From contig NZ_JACJRF010000022.1 of NCBI RefSeq assembly GCF_014697105.1, forward strand, positions 1-64,000: a stretch of 64,000 nt of DNA, read 5' to 3'. The stretch's first letter is position 1. Each line of letters opens with the position of its first letter. Below the pieces are notes generated by a model. That model was given only the letters and a program-made list of their open reading frames with translations. It had not been told where the DNA came from and ran no database searches. Both the position numbers and the translations under genes were made by a program. Positions 1 to 8,063 of this stretch are shown here, piece after piece. Source of the stretch: Anabaena subtropica FACHB-260 (GTDB taxonomy: Bacteria > Cyanobacteriota > Cyanobacteriia > Cyanobacteriales > Nostocaceae).

Positions 1-150
1 ATAGCGTTCCAAAGTTTATGCTAGTCATGGGGGAAGTTTGATTTGAGAAGCTGGTAACTTTCATCTTCTTACTTCTCCCGCCTTTTTTCTTAATTCACAT
101 TAGGCGTAATTTTGAATTTTGAATTGGTATAATCTCTCTCCTCCCTCTAA

Positions 151-180
151 ATAAAAAAAGGGCAGGCATCATGCCCACCC
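151..180 (-). terminator. Rho-independent terminator of tkt
   Basis: On the minus strand a 9-bp stem (two G-T wobbles) with a 3-nt loop at 160-180 is followed by a run of T (152-159). It lies 33 nt past the tkt stop codon. The outer spacer 1-150 shows no gene. Confidence 0.8.
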
Positions 181-212
181 TAAAAGTAATGTAAGAGAAT
201 ATTCTGTTGCTA

Positions 213-2225
213 TTAACCCAACAATTGTTTAGCTTTAGCTAATACATTATCAACGCTAAAACCAAATTTCTCCAAACAAATACCACCAGGAGCCGAAGCA
301 CCAAAGCGATCAATCGTTACAGTATCACCTTCACTACCAACGTATTTGTGCCAGCCAAAGCTACTAGCAGCTTCTACCGCCAAACGCTTGGTGACAGCTT
401 TAGGTAGAACAGATTCTTTGTAAGCTGCATCTTGTGCATCAAAAAGATCCCAAGCAGCTAAGGAGACAACACGGACTTTCTTACCTTCAGCTTTGAGTTT
501 CTCGGCTGCGGTGACGCAGAGGTTCAATTCTGAACCAGTACCAATCAGAATTAAATCTGGAGTGCCATCAGAATCTACAACGATGTATCCACCCTTCGCT
601 ACATTCTCAATCGATGTACCCGCCAAGTTGGGAACATTTTGACGAGTGAAAGCCAACAAGGTGGGAGCGTTATTTTTGGCTCTTTCAATTGCCACTTTGT
701 AAGCACCGGAGGTTTCGTTACCGTCGGCGGGGCGAATTACTGTCAGGTTAGGGATAGCGCGGAGGGAAGCCAGGGTTTCGATTGGTTGGTGAGTGGGACC
801 GTCTTCACCTTGACCAATGGAGTCGTGGGTCATTACCCAAATCGCGCCAGCTTGAGACAGGGCAGATAAGCGGATGGGAGCGCGCATATAATCGGTAAAG
901 ATTAAGAAGGTAGCGCCGTAGGGAATTAATCCCGAACCATGCAAGGCAATACCATTACAGATTGCGCCCATACCGTGTTCCCGAACACCAAAGTGAATGT
1001 TAGGGTTTTGGTATTGTCCTTTTTGGAAGTCGCCCTTGCCCTTGATTTCGGTGAGGTTGGAGTGGGTTAGGTCAGCTGAACCACCGATGAGTTCAGGTAT
1101 AACCGCCGCCAACTTATTGAGGCAGGTTTCTGAGTGCTTCCGGGTGGGCAATCCTTTATCTTCAGGAGTGTAGGATGGTAGTACTTTATCCCAACCGTCA
1201 GCCAGTTTACCGCTCAGATAACGCTCAAATTCAGCCGCTTCTTGGGGATACTTAGCTTTGTAGTCGCTAAAGGTTTTGTTCCAGTCAGATTCGTAGCCTG
1301 CACCGCGCTCTACAGCTTTGCGGGTGTAGTCGAGGACATCTTGAGGAACCACAAAAGGCTCATGTTCCCAACCGAGTGTTTCACGAGTCAGTTTTACCTC
1401 GTCTGCACCCAAAGCTGCACCGTGAACACCAGCAGTATTAGATTTATTGGGAGAACCGTAACCGATAGTGGTTGTCACCTTAATCATGGTTGGTTTATCG
1501 GTGACAGCTTTTGCTTCTTCAATAGCTTTGTGGATGGCTTCTAAATCGGTGTTACCATCTTTGACGTGGAGGACGTGCCAGCCATAAGCTTCAAACCGCT
1601 TAGAAACATCTTCGGTAAATGCTACATCTGTAGAACCATCAATGGAGATGTGGTTGTCGTCGTACAGAGCGATTAGTTTACCTAATCCCAGGTGTCCAGC
1701 GAAGGAAGCGGCTTCACCGGAAACGCCTTCCATGTTGCAACCATCACCTAGAATTACATAGGTGTAATGATCAACAATCTTGGCATCGGGTTTGTTGTAT
1801 TTTGCTGCTAAATGAGCTTCGGCGATCGCTAAACCAACACCATTGGCAATACCTTGCCCTAATGGCCCGGTGGTAACTTCTACACCTGCGGTCATGAAGT
1901 TTTCTGGGTGTCCAGGGGTTTGGGATTCCCACTGCCGAAATTGCTTGATATCCTCAATGCTGACGCTGTCGTAGCCTGTCAGGTAGAGCAGGGCATACTG
2001 CAACATCGAACCATGACCGGCTGATAAGACAAAGCGATCGCGGTTAAACCACTTGGGATTTTTCGGGTTATACCGCATAAAGCGATTCCATAGCACAAAA
2101 GCCATTGGAGCCGCGCCCATCGGTAGTCCTGGGTGTCCTGATTTTGCCTTTTCTATAGCATCAACAGCCAAGAAACGGATCGCATTAATAGAAAGTTCTT
2201 CGAGGGATTGGGTTGCAACAGCCAT
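213..2225 (-). CDS. tkt: Transketolase
   Basis: Thiamine-diphosphate enzyme moving two-carbon ketol units between sugar phosphates in the Calvin cycle and pentose phosphate pathway (cytoplasm). At 670 residues it has the full bacterial length. Visible hallmarks are the N-terminal [14 protein letters not shown] segment, the ThDP/Mg motif [15 protein letters not shown] near residue 160, [16 protein letters not shown] at the start of the pyrimidine domain and the conserved [14 protein letters not shown] segment. It is transcribed alone: a structured 250-bp spacer separates it from fabF upstream and a strong hairpin terminator follows it. The start ATG is preceded by AAGAG. Identification is secure. 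Confidence 0.97.
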   Translation of the reverse strand: MAVATQSLEELSINAIRFLAVDAIEKAKSGHPGLPMGAAPMAFVLWNRFMRYNPKNPKWFNRDRFVLSAGHGSMLQYALLYLTGYDSVSIEDIKQFRQWESQTPGHPENFMTAGVEVTTGPLGQGIANGVGLAIAEAHLAAKYNKPDAKIVDHYTYVILGDGCNMEGVSGEAASFAGHLGLGKLIALYDDNHISIDGSTDVAFTEDVSKRFEAYGWHVLHVKDGNTDLEAIHKAIEEAKAVTDKPTMIKVTTTIGYGSPNKSNTAGVHGAALGADEVKLTRETLGWEHEPFVVPQDVLDYTRKAVERGAGYESDWNKTFSDYKAKYPQEAAEFERYLSGKLADGWDKVLPSYTPEDKGLPTRKHSETCLNKLAAVIPELIGGSADLTHSNLTEIKGKGDFQKGQYQNPNIHFGVREHGMGAICNGIALHGSGLIPYGATFLIFTDYMRAPIRLSALSQAGAIWVMTHDSIGQGEDGPTHQPIETLASLRAIPNLTVIRPADGNETSGAYKVAIERAKNNAPTLLAFTRQNVPNLAGTSIENVAKGGYIVVDSDGTPDLILIGTGSELNLCVTAAEKLKAEGKKVRVVSLAAWDLFDAQDAAYKESVLPKAVTKRLAVEAASSFGWHKYVGSEGDTVTIDRFGASAPGGICLEKFGFSVDNVLAKAKQLLG

Positions 2226-2311
2226 AATCTCTTGTTCTTAACGACGGGTTAGCACTCTTCGAGCTACTCTTATCGGGGTTATTTAATTCCCCTACGTTAT
2301 CCTCATCATCC

Positions 2312-2411
2312 CATTCCCGATTGTCGATGGACAAGCGGGATCTCCTGAGTTTGTGGTAATTTATCCAGCCAAGAATTAGGTCACGCCGAACCCTTGGCTG
2401 AGTCGGGAATG
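2312..2411. promoter_or_regulatory. Structured spacer between fabF and tkt
   Basis: Two nested inverted repeats: CAGCCAAG (2366-2373) with CTTGGCTG (2393-2400), and outside it CATTCCCGA (2312-2320) with TCGGGAATG (2403-2411). It could be the 5' leader of tkt, the fabF terminator or a dispersed repeat; there is no T-run, so a simple terminator is not the best fit. It ends about 85 nt upstream of the tkt start. Confidence 0.45.
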
Positions 2412-2474
2412 ATGTCTATGATACTTTTAGCTGGTTGATTTCAGGAGAGCCGAGAAGCGGCATAATTAAGGATT

Positions 2475-3725
2475 TTAGACGTACTTTTTGAAGGCTAGCG
2501 TGACATTATGACCACCAAATCCAAAAGAATTGGATAGGGCTACCTGGACTTTGTGAGCGCGGCTAGAGTCAGGCACGTAATCTAGGTCACACTCTGGGTC
2601 AAGGTTTTCAATATTAATTGTAGGTGGAATTTGGTCATTAGCAGTTGCTAATACTGTGGCTACAGCTTCAATGCCTCCAGAACCGCCTAAAAGATGACCT
2701 GTCATCGATTTGGTGGAGCTGACTGCTATTTTATAAGCATGGTCTCCCAGCGCTCGTTTAATCGCTGCGGTTTCAGTGGTATCGTTAGCTGACGTGCTGG
2801 TACCGTGAGCATTAATGTAGCTGACTTGTTCCGGAGTGATGTTTGCGTCTTTGAGTGCCAGTTGGATGGCTCTGGAGGCTCCTTCACCACCGGGAACTGG
2901 CGAGGTCATGTGGTAGGCATCACAGGTCATACCATAACCAACAATTTCGGCATAAATGCGAGCGCCGCGACTTATGGCGTGTTGCAGCTCTTCCAGAATT
3001 AGGACTCCCGCACCTTCACCCATGACAAATCCATCGCGATCGCGGTCAAAGGGACGACAAGCATGAGCCGGGTCATCATTACGAGTTGACAATGCCCTTG
3101 CAGCTGCAAATCCTGCCACACCCAAAGGTGTAATTGCTGCTTCAGCCCCACCGCAAATCATCGCTTGGGCATAACCTCCTTGAATCAGGCGGAAAGCATC
3201 TCCGATCGCATTAGAGCCTGCGGCGCAAGCAGTGACTGTACAGTTATTTGGCCCTTTAGCACCAGTGTGAATTGCCGTTAGTCCAGCCGCCATGTTGGCG
3301 ATCATCATGGGAATCATGAAGGGACTACAGCGATCGGGGCCACGATTGAGGTAAATGGTTTGCTGATCTTCCATGACCTTGAGTCCGCCTACCCCAGAAC
3401 CAATAATAACCCCTACCTGTTCGGCGTTCAGTTCATTAATGACTAACTGGGAATCCGCAAGTGCTTGTTTGGCTGCTGCGACTGCAAATTGGGAAAATCG
3501 ATCCATGCGCTTGGCTTCTTTGCGCTCCAAGTACTCATGGGGGTCGAAGTTTTTCACTTCTCCTGCAATACGACAATCATGGCTAGACGCATCAAAATGA
3601 GTGATGTAGTCAATGCCATTGCGTCCGCTTAACAATCCTTCCCAATATTCAGTTGCCGTGTTACCAATAGGTGTAATCGCGCCAACACCCGTGACAACAA
3701 CGCGTTTACGATTATGATCTGTCAT
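2475..3725 (-). CDS. fabF: 3-oxoacyl-[acyl-carrier-protein] synthase II
   Basis: Condensing enzyme (KAS II) that elongates acyl-ACP with malonyl-ACP in type II fatty-acid synthesis. The 416 residues show the thiolase fold with the catalytic triad context: Cys in TVTACAAGSNAIGDA (about residue 168), His in NAHGTSTSANDTTE and His in KSMTGHLLGGSGG. The C-terminus FGFGGHNVTLAF is typical. It lies 174 nt downstream of acpP on the same strand, the classical acpP-fabF order, so co-transcription is likely although the spacer holds tandem repeats. No clear Shine-Dalgarno precedes the ATG. Confidence 0.97.
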   Translation of the reverse strand: MTDHNRKRVVVTGVGAITPIGNTATEYWEGLLSGRNGIDYITHFDASSHDCRIAGEVKNFDPHEYLERKEAKRMDRFSQFAVAAAKQALADSQLVINELNAEQVGVIIGSGVGGLKVMEDQQTIYLNRGPDRCSPFMIPMMIANMAAGLTAIHTGAKGPNNCTVTACAAGSNAIGDAFRLIQGGYAQAMICGGAEAAITPLGVAGFAAARALSTRNDDPAHACRPFDRDRDGFVMGEGAGVLILEELQHAISRGARIYAEIVGYGMTCDAYHMTSPVPGGEGASRAIQLALKDANITPEQVSYINAHGTSTSANDTTETAAIKRALGDHAYKIAVSSTKSMTGHLLGGSGGIEAVATVLATANDQIPPTINIENLDPECDLDYVPDSSRAHKVQVALSNSFGFGGHNVTLAFKKYV

Positions 3726-3767
3726 GACTCAGTTAAAGGTGGCGAGAAAGCTGCAAATTAAAGTACC

Positions 3768-3898
3768 GAGTACTGAATACTGAGTAGTGAGTTAAGGAAG
3801 AGAGAGGGATCAGGAGATAGAGAGAAGAACTCTAGACTCTAGACTCTTGTCTTTTAACTCTTGTCTCTCAGCACTCATAACTCAACACTCAGCATTTT
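3768..3898. repeat. Short tandem repeats in the acpP-fabF spacer
   Basis: Imperfect heptamer-type repeats (units like GACTCTA, TACTGAG, CAACACTCAG) fill the spacer. Related repeats occur at 6755-6838, 19540-19615 and 36205-36260. They match the short tandemly repeated repetitive (STRR) sequences known in heterocystous cyanobacteria. Confidence 0.7.
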
Positions 3899-3899
3899 C

Positions 3900-4154
3900 T
3901 TAAGCTGATGCGGCAACTTGGTTATTGATGTAATCCACCGCATCTTGAACGGTTGTGATTTTTTCTGCGGCTTCATCGGGAATTTCGATATCAAATTCTT
4001 CTTCCAAAGCCATTACTAGTTCTACTGTATCGAGGGAATCAGCCTGTAAATCGTTGGCAAAACTAGCTTGTGGTACTACTTTTTCAGGGTCATCCACACT
4101 CAGTTGTTCGACAACAATTTTCTTGACTTTTTCAAAAGTTTCTGATTGGCTCAT
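3900..4154 (-). CDS. acpP: Acyl carrier protein
   Basis: Small acidic carrier (84 residues) that holds growing acyl chains on a 4'-phosphopantetheine arm. The attachment serine lies in the canonical DSLD motif ([23 protein letters not shown]). Length and sequence are typical of the family. The start is supported by AAGGA about ten bases upstream. It leads the acpP-fabF pair; the 437-bp region upstream is shared with a divergent iron-sulfur protein gene. Identification is secure. Confidence 0.97.
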   Translation of the reverse strand: MSQSETFEKVKKIVVEQLSVDDPEKVVPQASFANDLQADSLDTVELVMALEEEFDIEIPDEAAEKITTVQDAVDYINNQVAASA

Positions 4155-4591
4155 AGATAAACGTCCTTAACCAGTTGCTATTGTCCGCGCTTTATGGGCG
4201 ACATGGTTTTGAGCATATACATCTTATCGGAAAGCGCGATCGTCCGTATAGCTTCCCAGTTCCAAATATAGAACAGGGTGGGATCATTGCGGAGTAGTAA
4301 GTACTGAGTTTTGAGTAAATGTTTTAACTCAGCACTTATTTTTGCTACTTGGCATTCTTCATACACCCTCTGGGAGCAAATTTTCTTGCTAGTCCAGACA
4401 ATGCTTTGTGCAGTGGACTTTGCTACGTCGTAGTCGATTGCGCTTACGTTCTGTAAATGCTGTTGTTGATCAATTTTTACTAAATTTTTGGCGAATGTCC
4501 AAAAAAAATACAATCCTTTTTCCGTATTACCTGTGAGGGGTAACTAGAAAAGTTATCATCGGGGCAGTTGCCCTAAAATAAACCTACTTTT
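4155..4591. other. Divergent intergenic region acpP / HdrB-like gene
   Basis: 437-bp divergent region that must hold the promoters for acpP and for the HdrB-like gene. It contains STRR-like repeats around 4290-4345 and a 111-codon minus-strand open frame without coding character. No binding site could be assigned. Confidence 0.5.
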
Positions 4592-5497
4592 ATGCTACAT
4601 CAGACATTAAAATACGCTTACTTTCCTGGTTGTGTTGCCCAAGGTGCTTGTCGAGAATTGTATCAGTCTACTCAAGCCCTGACTCAAGCTTTGGGCATTC
4701 AACTAATTGAATTGAAAAAAGCTGCCTGCTGTGGTTCCGGTACGTTTAAAGAAGATTCCCAATTGCTAGAAGATACAGTCAATGCTCGAAATATTGCTCT
4801 AGCAGAAGAATTAAATTTACCGCTACTGACTCATTGTAGTACTTGTCAAGGTGTGATTGGTCACGTTAATGAGCGTTTGCAAGCATCTCAGACAAGTAAT
4901 CCTGCTTATCTGGAACAAGTAAATAGTCTGTTACACAAAGAAGGTTGTTCACCCTATCAGGGTAGTACAGAAGTTAAACATCTGCTTTACGCTTTAGTGA
5001 CAGATTACGGCTTAGAGGAAATTACCAAACGTGTCACCCGTAAGCTATCTGGCTTGAAATGTGCCGCTTTTTATGGCTGTTATCTACTCCGCGCCCAAAA
5101 GTTAATGCCTTATGACGATCCTTTCAACCCACAAGCGATGGAAAATGTTTTTCAGGCAGTGGGTGCAACACCAATTTATTATCGTGGACGGACACAATGT
5201 TGTGGCTGGCCTCTTGCTAGTTATGCCACTACCCAATCTTTTAAGATGGCAGGGATGCACATTCAAGATGCTTTAGCAGCAGGGGCGGATTGTTTAGTTA
5301 CGCCTTGTCCTTTATGCCATCTCAATTTAGATTCTCGCCAACCGGAGGTGGAAAAAGTTATAGGTCATAAACTGGGTTTGCCAGTGTTGCACCTACCACA
5401 GTTAATTGCTTTGGCTTTAGGCGTTAGTCCTGAAGAATTAGGATTAGAACGCCACATTGTTTCTACAACATCAGTGCTAGAAAAATTAGGTTTTTAA
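4592..5497 (+). CDS. HdrB-like iron-sulfur protein (two CCG domains)
   Basis: 301-residue protein of the heterodisulfide reductase subunit B family. Two CCG-type cysteine-rich domains are visible, with CCGSGTFKED in the first half and CCGWPLASY in the second, plus C-x-x-C companions (CSTCQG, CPLCHL). In methanogens and in SdhE-type succinate dehydrogenases such domains bind a non-cubane iron-sulfur cluster for thiol/disulfide or quinone chemistry. Cyanobacteria carry it without HdrA or HdrC; its partner is unknown and it may serve succinate dehydrogenase or another flavin dehydrogenase. It stands alone, facing away from acpP, with a convergent neighbour downstream. Confidence 0.85.
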   Translation: MLHQTLKYAYFPGCVAQGACRELYQSTQALTQALGIQLIELKKAACCGSGTFKEDSQLLEDTVNARNIALAEELNLPLLTHCSTCQGVIGHVNERLQASQTSNPAYLEQVNSLLHKEGCSPYQGSTEVKHLLYALVTDYGLEEITKRVTRKLSGLKCAAFYGCYLLRAQKLMPYDDPFNPQAMENVFQAVGATPIYYRGRTQCCGWPLASYATTQSFKMAGMHIQDALAAGADCLVTPCPLCHLNLDSRQPEVEKVIGHKLGLPVLHLPQLIALALGVSPEELGLERHIVSTTSVLEKLGF

Positions 5498-5605
5498 CTG
5501 TCATACCATTTTGGATTGACAACCGTTTGTTGTATCTGGTTTTTGTCTGCCCATTTGTCGCGATCATTTTTCAAATTGGTGTCAGTTTGTTAAATCATTA
5601 ACTAG

Positions 5606-5643
5606 GCTCTTGCAGCTTAAATTATCATCTCATCTGTAAGAGC
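5606..5643. terminator. Possible convergent terminator hairpin
   Basis: Inverted repeat GCTCTTGCAG / CTGTAAGAGC with one mismatch between two convergent genes. No long T-run, so the assignment is tentative. Confidence 0.35.
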
Positions 5644-5667
5644 TTTGCTCATTTTGAAGTTGTATGC

Positions 5668-6750
5668 TTAGTGCGTGTGTTGAAATGTTTTTTCTGATAA
5701 TGAATTAACTACTTGAATCAGTTCTTGCAATTTGATAGCTATTACTCCACTAGTTAATAATTCTTCCGCCTGGGCAATACCCGATCGCATATCCGCACAA
5801 ATCCCACTCCGCCAGAGGTAAAATCCCCCATTCCACAAGGCTGTTTGCTGTAATTCACTTGATTTGCCAACAAGTACATCCTTGATCTGGGTGAGCAATT
5901 CTTCAGTGCTACCCAAGGGTACATTCTTCGTAGTAAAACCATAGTCATGGGGTGAAAGTAATACTCTTTCTAGGTCTGGAGATGCGTGGGATAGACTAAT
6001 GATAGCTGTGCGATCGCGTGGTAAATCACAACTCCCTTCTAATCCCTTCACCAAGGTAAATTTAGTTACTCCCCGCATTTGCAATGCAATCTGGAACATT
6101 GCTTCTGTTGGTGGATGAACGTACCCAGCAATTACATGAGCATCTCCAGCATAAGGACACCAAATTAATTCCATTGTGGCAAAGGGTGGGCGCTTGCCAA
6201 GTTGATCCCGGTATTCCCAAATACTATTAGTTAAGGGAAAGTGCTGTGGTGTATAAACAAAGCCAATTCCTGTTTGCTTAAATACTTCTTGAGTCTTTTC
6301 TAGTGGTAAGGTAGCCCAATTAACCCCTAATCCTTGCCAAATCTCTATCAAGGGTAATCCATATTTTGTAGGCAAGCGATCGCTTCCGTGCATTACCACT
6401 GGTTGTCCCACTGCTGACAGGATTAAGGCTGTGACGGGGCTGATTGGTGCAGTGCGTGTTCTGCCATCATAAGGTAGACCAAAAACTATGACTGGACTTG
6501 CAGACGAGACTGGTTGCAGTTTTGGCCCCAGTTCATCGAAAGCGTCCAACATACCCGCTAACTCTTCTCCCGTAGGACGCTTAATCCGGTGGGCAATCAA
6601 AAATGCTCCAATCTGGGCTGGGGTGGCTTCACCCAATAACATCATCTTAGTAGCGGTGGCAGCTTCAGCACGAGTTAAATTCTCTCCCGTGTGGTTCCCA
6701 CTCCCTACTTTTTTTAGCAGTTCCCTGAATAAAATGCTCATAGAAGTCAA
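5668..6750 (-). CDS. Anthranilate phosphoribosyltransferase family protein
   Basis: 360-residue protein with the TrpD-like fold: an N-terminal helical domain (LTRAEAATATKMMLLGEATPAQIGAFLIA) and an alpha/beta phosphoribosyltransferase domain containing VFGLPYDGRTRTAPI and GQPVVMHGSDRLPTKYG. It departs from true TrpD in the PRPP-binding glycine loop (YDGRTRTAP instead of the usual GTGGD), as in the TrpD2/YbiB-like branch, some members of which bind nucleic acid rather than making tryptophan. It follows the LysR gene on the same strand after a repeat-rich 90-bp spacer. Tryptophan synthesis cannot be assumed. Confidence 0.8.
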   Translation of the reverse strand: MTSMSILFRELLKKVGSGNHTGENLTRAEAATATKMMLLGEATPAQIGAFLIAHRIKRPTGEELAGMLDAFDELGPKLQPVSSASPVIVFGLPYDGRTRTAPISPVTALILSAVGQPVVMHGSDRLPTKYGLPLIEIWQGLGVNWATLPLEKTQEVFKQTGIGFVYTPQHFPLTNSIWEYRDQLGKRPPFATMELIWCPYAGDAHVIAGYVHPPTEAMFQIALQMRGVTKFTLVKGLEGSCDLPRDRTAIISLSHASPDLERVLLSPHDYGFTTKNVPLGSTEELLTQIKDVLVGKSSELQQTALWNGGFYLWRSGICADMRSGIAQAEELLTSGVIAIKLQELIQVVNSLSEKTFQHTH

Positions 6751-6754
6751 TGTT

Positions 6755-6838
6755 CAATGGTCATTAGTCATTAGTCTTTAGTCAACACAACTTTAGTTTC
6801 TGGACTTTGGACTCTGGACTTTGAACTCTAATCCTAAC
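6755..6838. repeat. Heptanucleotide tandem repeats
   Basis: Tracts of (GTCATTA)n followed by (GGACTTT)n-like units in the spacer between the LysR gene and the TrpD-like gene; STRR type. Confidence 0.75.
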
Positions 6839-6839
6839 T

Positions 6840-7778
6840 CTATGATGCCGATCGCTGCTGCTCCATTAGTGGCGGGATATTTTCTCTGACTAGTTGCCAA
6901 AAATGCTTGATGGGAGGAATTTGTAGACGGTCTTGGGTTGTTACCATGACTACCCGACGAGTTAAGCCAGCATTTTCTGGTAATGCGCTGTTAGCTAAGG
7001 GTCGCACTGCTAAGGTAGGGTCGAGGCGTGCTTCTACTAATGCGGAAGTAGGGAGGAGAGCGATTAATTCTCCTTGGCGTACCACTCCCCGGAAGGCATC
7101 TAAAGTATTAACTTCTAAAGCTGCTTGCAGTGTGGCTTCCAGTCGCTCAAATTTTTCTTGGACTAGGCGTTGCATTCCATACCCATCTTTAAAAACCACT
7201 TGGGGATAACGTACCAACTCCGACCAAGGGACACGTTCATATTCAGCTAAGGGATGATTAGCTGCGGTTAAGACTTCTATTGGTTCATCATAAAGGACTT
7301 CCACTACCATCTCTCTACCAGTGGTGAGAAAGCGATTATTCATCACAATTGCCAAATCTACCAAGCCATCTTTAAGGACTTTGAGAGCGCGATCGCTACC
7401 TAATGATGTGACTCGCAATTGGACTTCAGGATATTCATGACAAAACTTTTGTAACACTGGTGGCAAGTAAGAACCACATAGGGAATGAATGGCGGCAATG
7501 CACAATTCTGGCTGCTTACCGGCGATTAAATCTGCTAACTCTTGTGTAGCAGTGTGCCACTCTTGACAAATTTTCCGGGCGCGAGGCAGCAAGCGTTCAC
7601 CCCCCAGGGTCAGCTTGGCATGATTTGTTCTATGAAATAGTTCTACCCCCAAATCAGCCTCTAATGACTGAATTTGCCGACTGATTGTTGATTGGGTGAC
7701 ACCACATTTGCCGGCGGCTTTTTGAAAGCTGCCGGTTTCCGCGATCGCCAAAAAAGCTTGCAACTGCTCTAGCCGCAT
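6840..7778 (-). CDS. LysR-family transcriptional regulator
   Basis: 312-residue LysR regulator. The N-terminal winged helix-turn-helix spans about residues 1-60 (FLAIAETGSFQKAAGKCGVTQSTISRQIQSL in two parts), followed by a LysR substrate-binding domain to about residue 295. The N-terminus resembles the NtcB-like group of cyanobacterial LysR proteins, but I cannot fix the orthologue. The start codon lies 7 nt from a GTA-N8-TAC palindrome and a pair of 12-bp direct repeats further upstream, suggesting autoregulation. Its targets are unknown; the gene downstream is the TrpD-like protein. Confidence 0.9.
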   Translation of the reverse strand: MRLEQLQAFLAIAETGSFQKAAGKCGVTQSTISRQIQSLEADLGVELFHRTNHAKLTLGGERLLPRARKICQEWHTATQELADLIAGKQPELCIAAIHSLCGSYLPPVLQKFCHEYPEVQLRVTSLGSDRALKVLKDGLVDLAIVMNNRFLTTGREMVVEVLYDEPIEVLTAANHPLAEYERVPWSELVRYPQVVFKDGYGMQRLVQEKFERLEATLQAALEVNTLDAFRGVVRQGELIALLPTSALVEARLDPTLAVRPLANSALPENAGLTRRVVMVTTQDRLQIPPIKHFWQLVRENIPPLMEQQRSAS

Positions 7779-7784
7779 TTGTAT

Positions 7785-7798
7785 GTAGCCTGAATTAC
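7785..7798 (-). promoter_or_regulatory. Palindromic operator-like site (GTA-N8-TAC) before LysR gene
   Basis: ATGTA-N8-TACAT palindrome 7 nt upstream of the LysR start codon. It fits the NtcA consensus GTA-N8-TAC and also the T-N11-A core of LysR operators. Its position over the translation start region favours autoregulation by the LysR protein. About 16 such hexamer-gapped matches are expected by chance in 64 kb. Confidence 0.4.
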
Positions 7799-7824
7799 AT
7801 TTATGGCATTCAATTAAGTTAGCT

Positions 7825-7858
7825 GATTTTGTTACACAATTTCGTAGATTTTGTTACA
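7825..7858. promoter_or_regulatory. Direct repeats spaced two helical turns
   Basis: GATTTTGTTACA occurs at 7825-7836 and again at 7847-7858, a 22-bp spacing, 47-80 bp upstream of the LysR start. Identical 12-mers on the same DNA face are a common arrangement for regulator binding. Confidence 0.45.
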
Positions 7859-8063
7859 GGTTTAGCTATTTGATCAAATTTCATGAAAATTTTTCAGTAG
7901 TGCGTTGCTTCTTAGCGGGTGACAAGGCAACTCTAAGCTAAAGAATATTACTGAAAATACTAGCTTTTCGATCTGTATGGACAACAAATGTAGTTACACC
8001 CATTTATCGTTTAGTGCAGATAGTGCAATGCCATAGATCAGGTCAAAACGTCCCACTCGTCAG

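Noticed and set aside
4178-4513. 111-codon minus-strand frame upstream of acpP
   Set aside because: Composed partly of STRR repeats, no ribosome-binding site, no family resemblance; lies in a promoter region.
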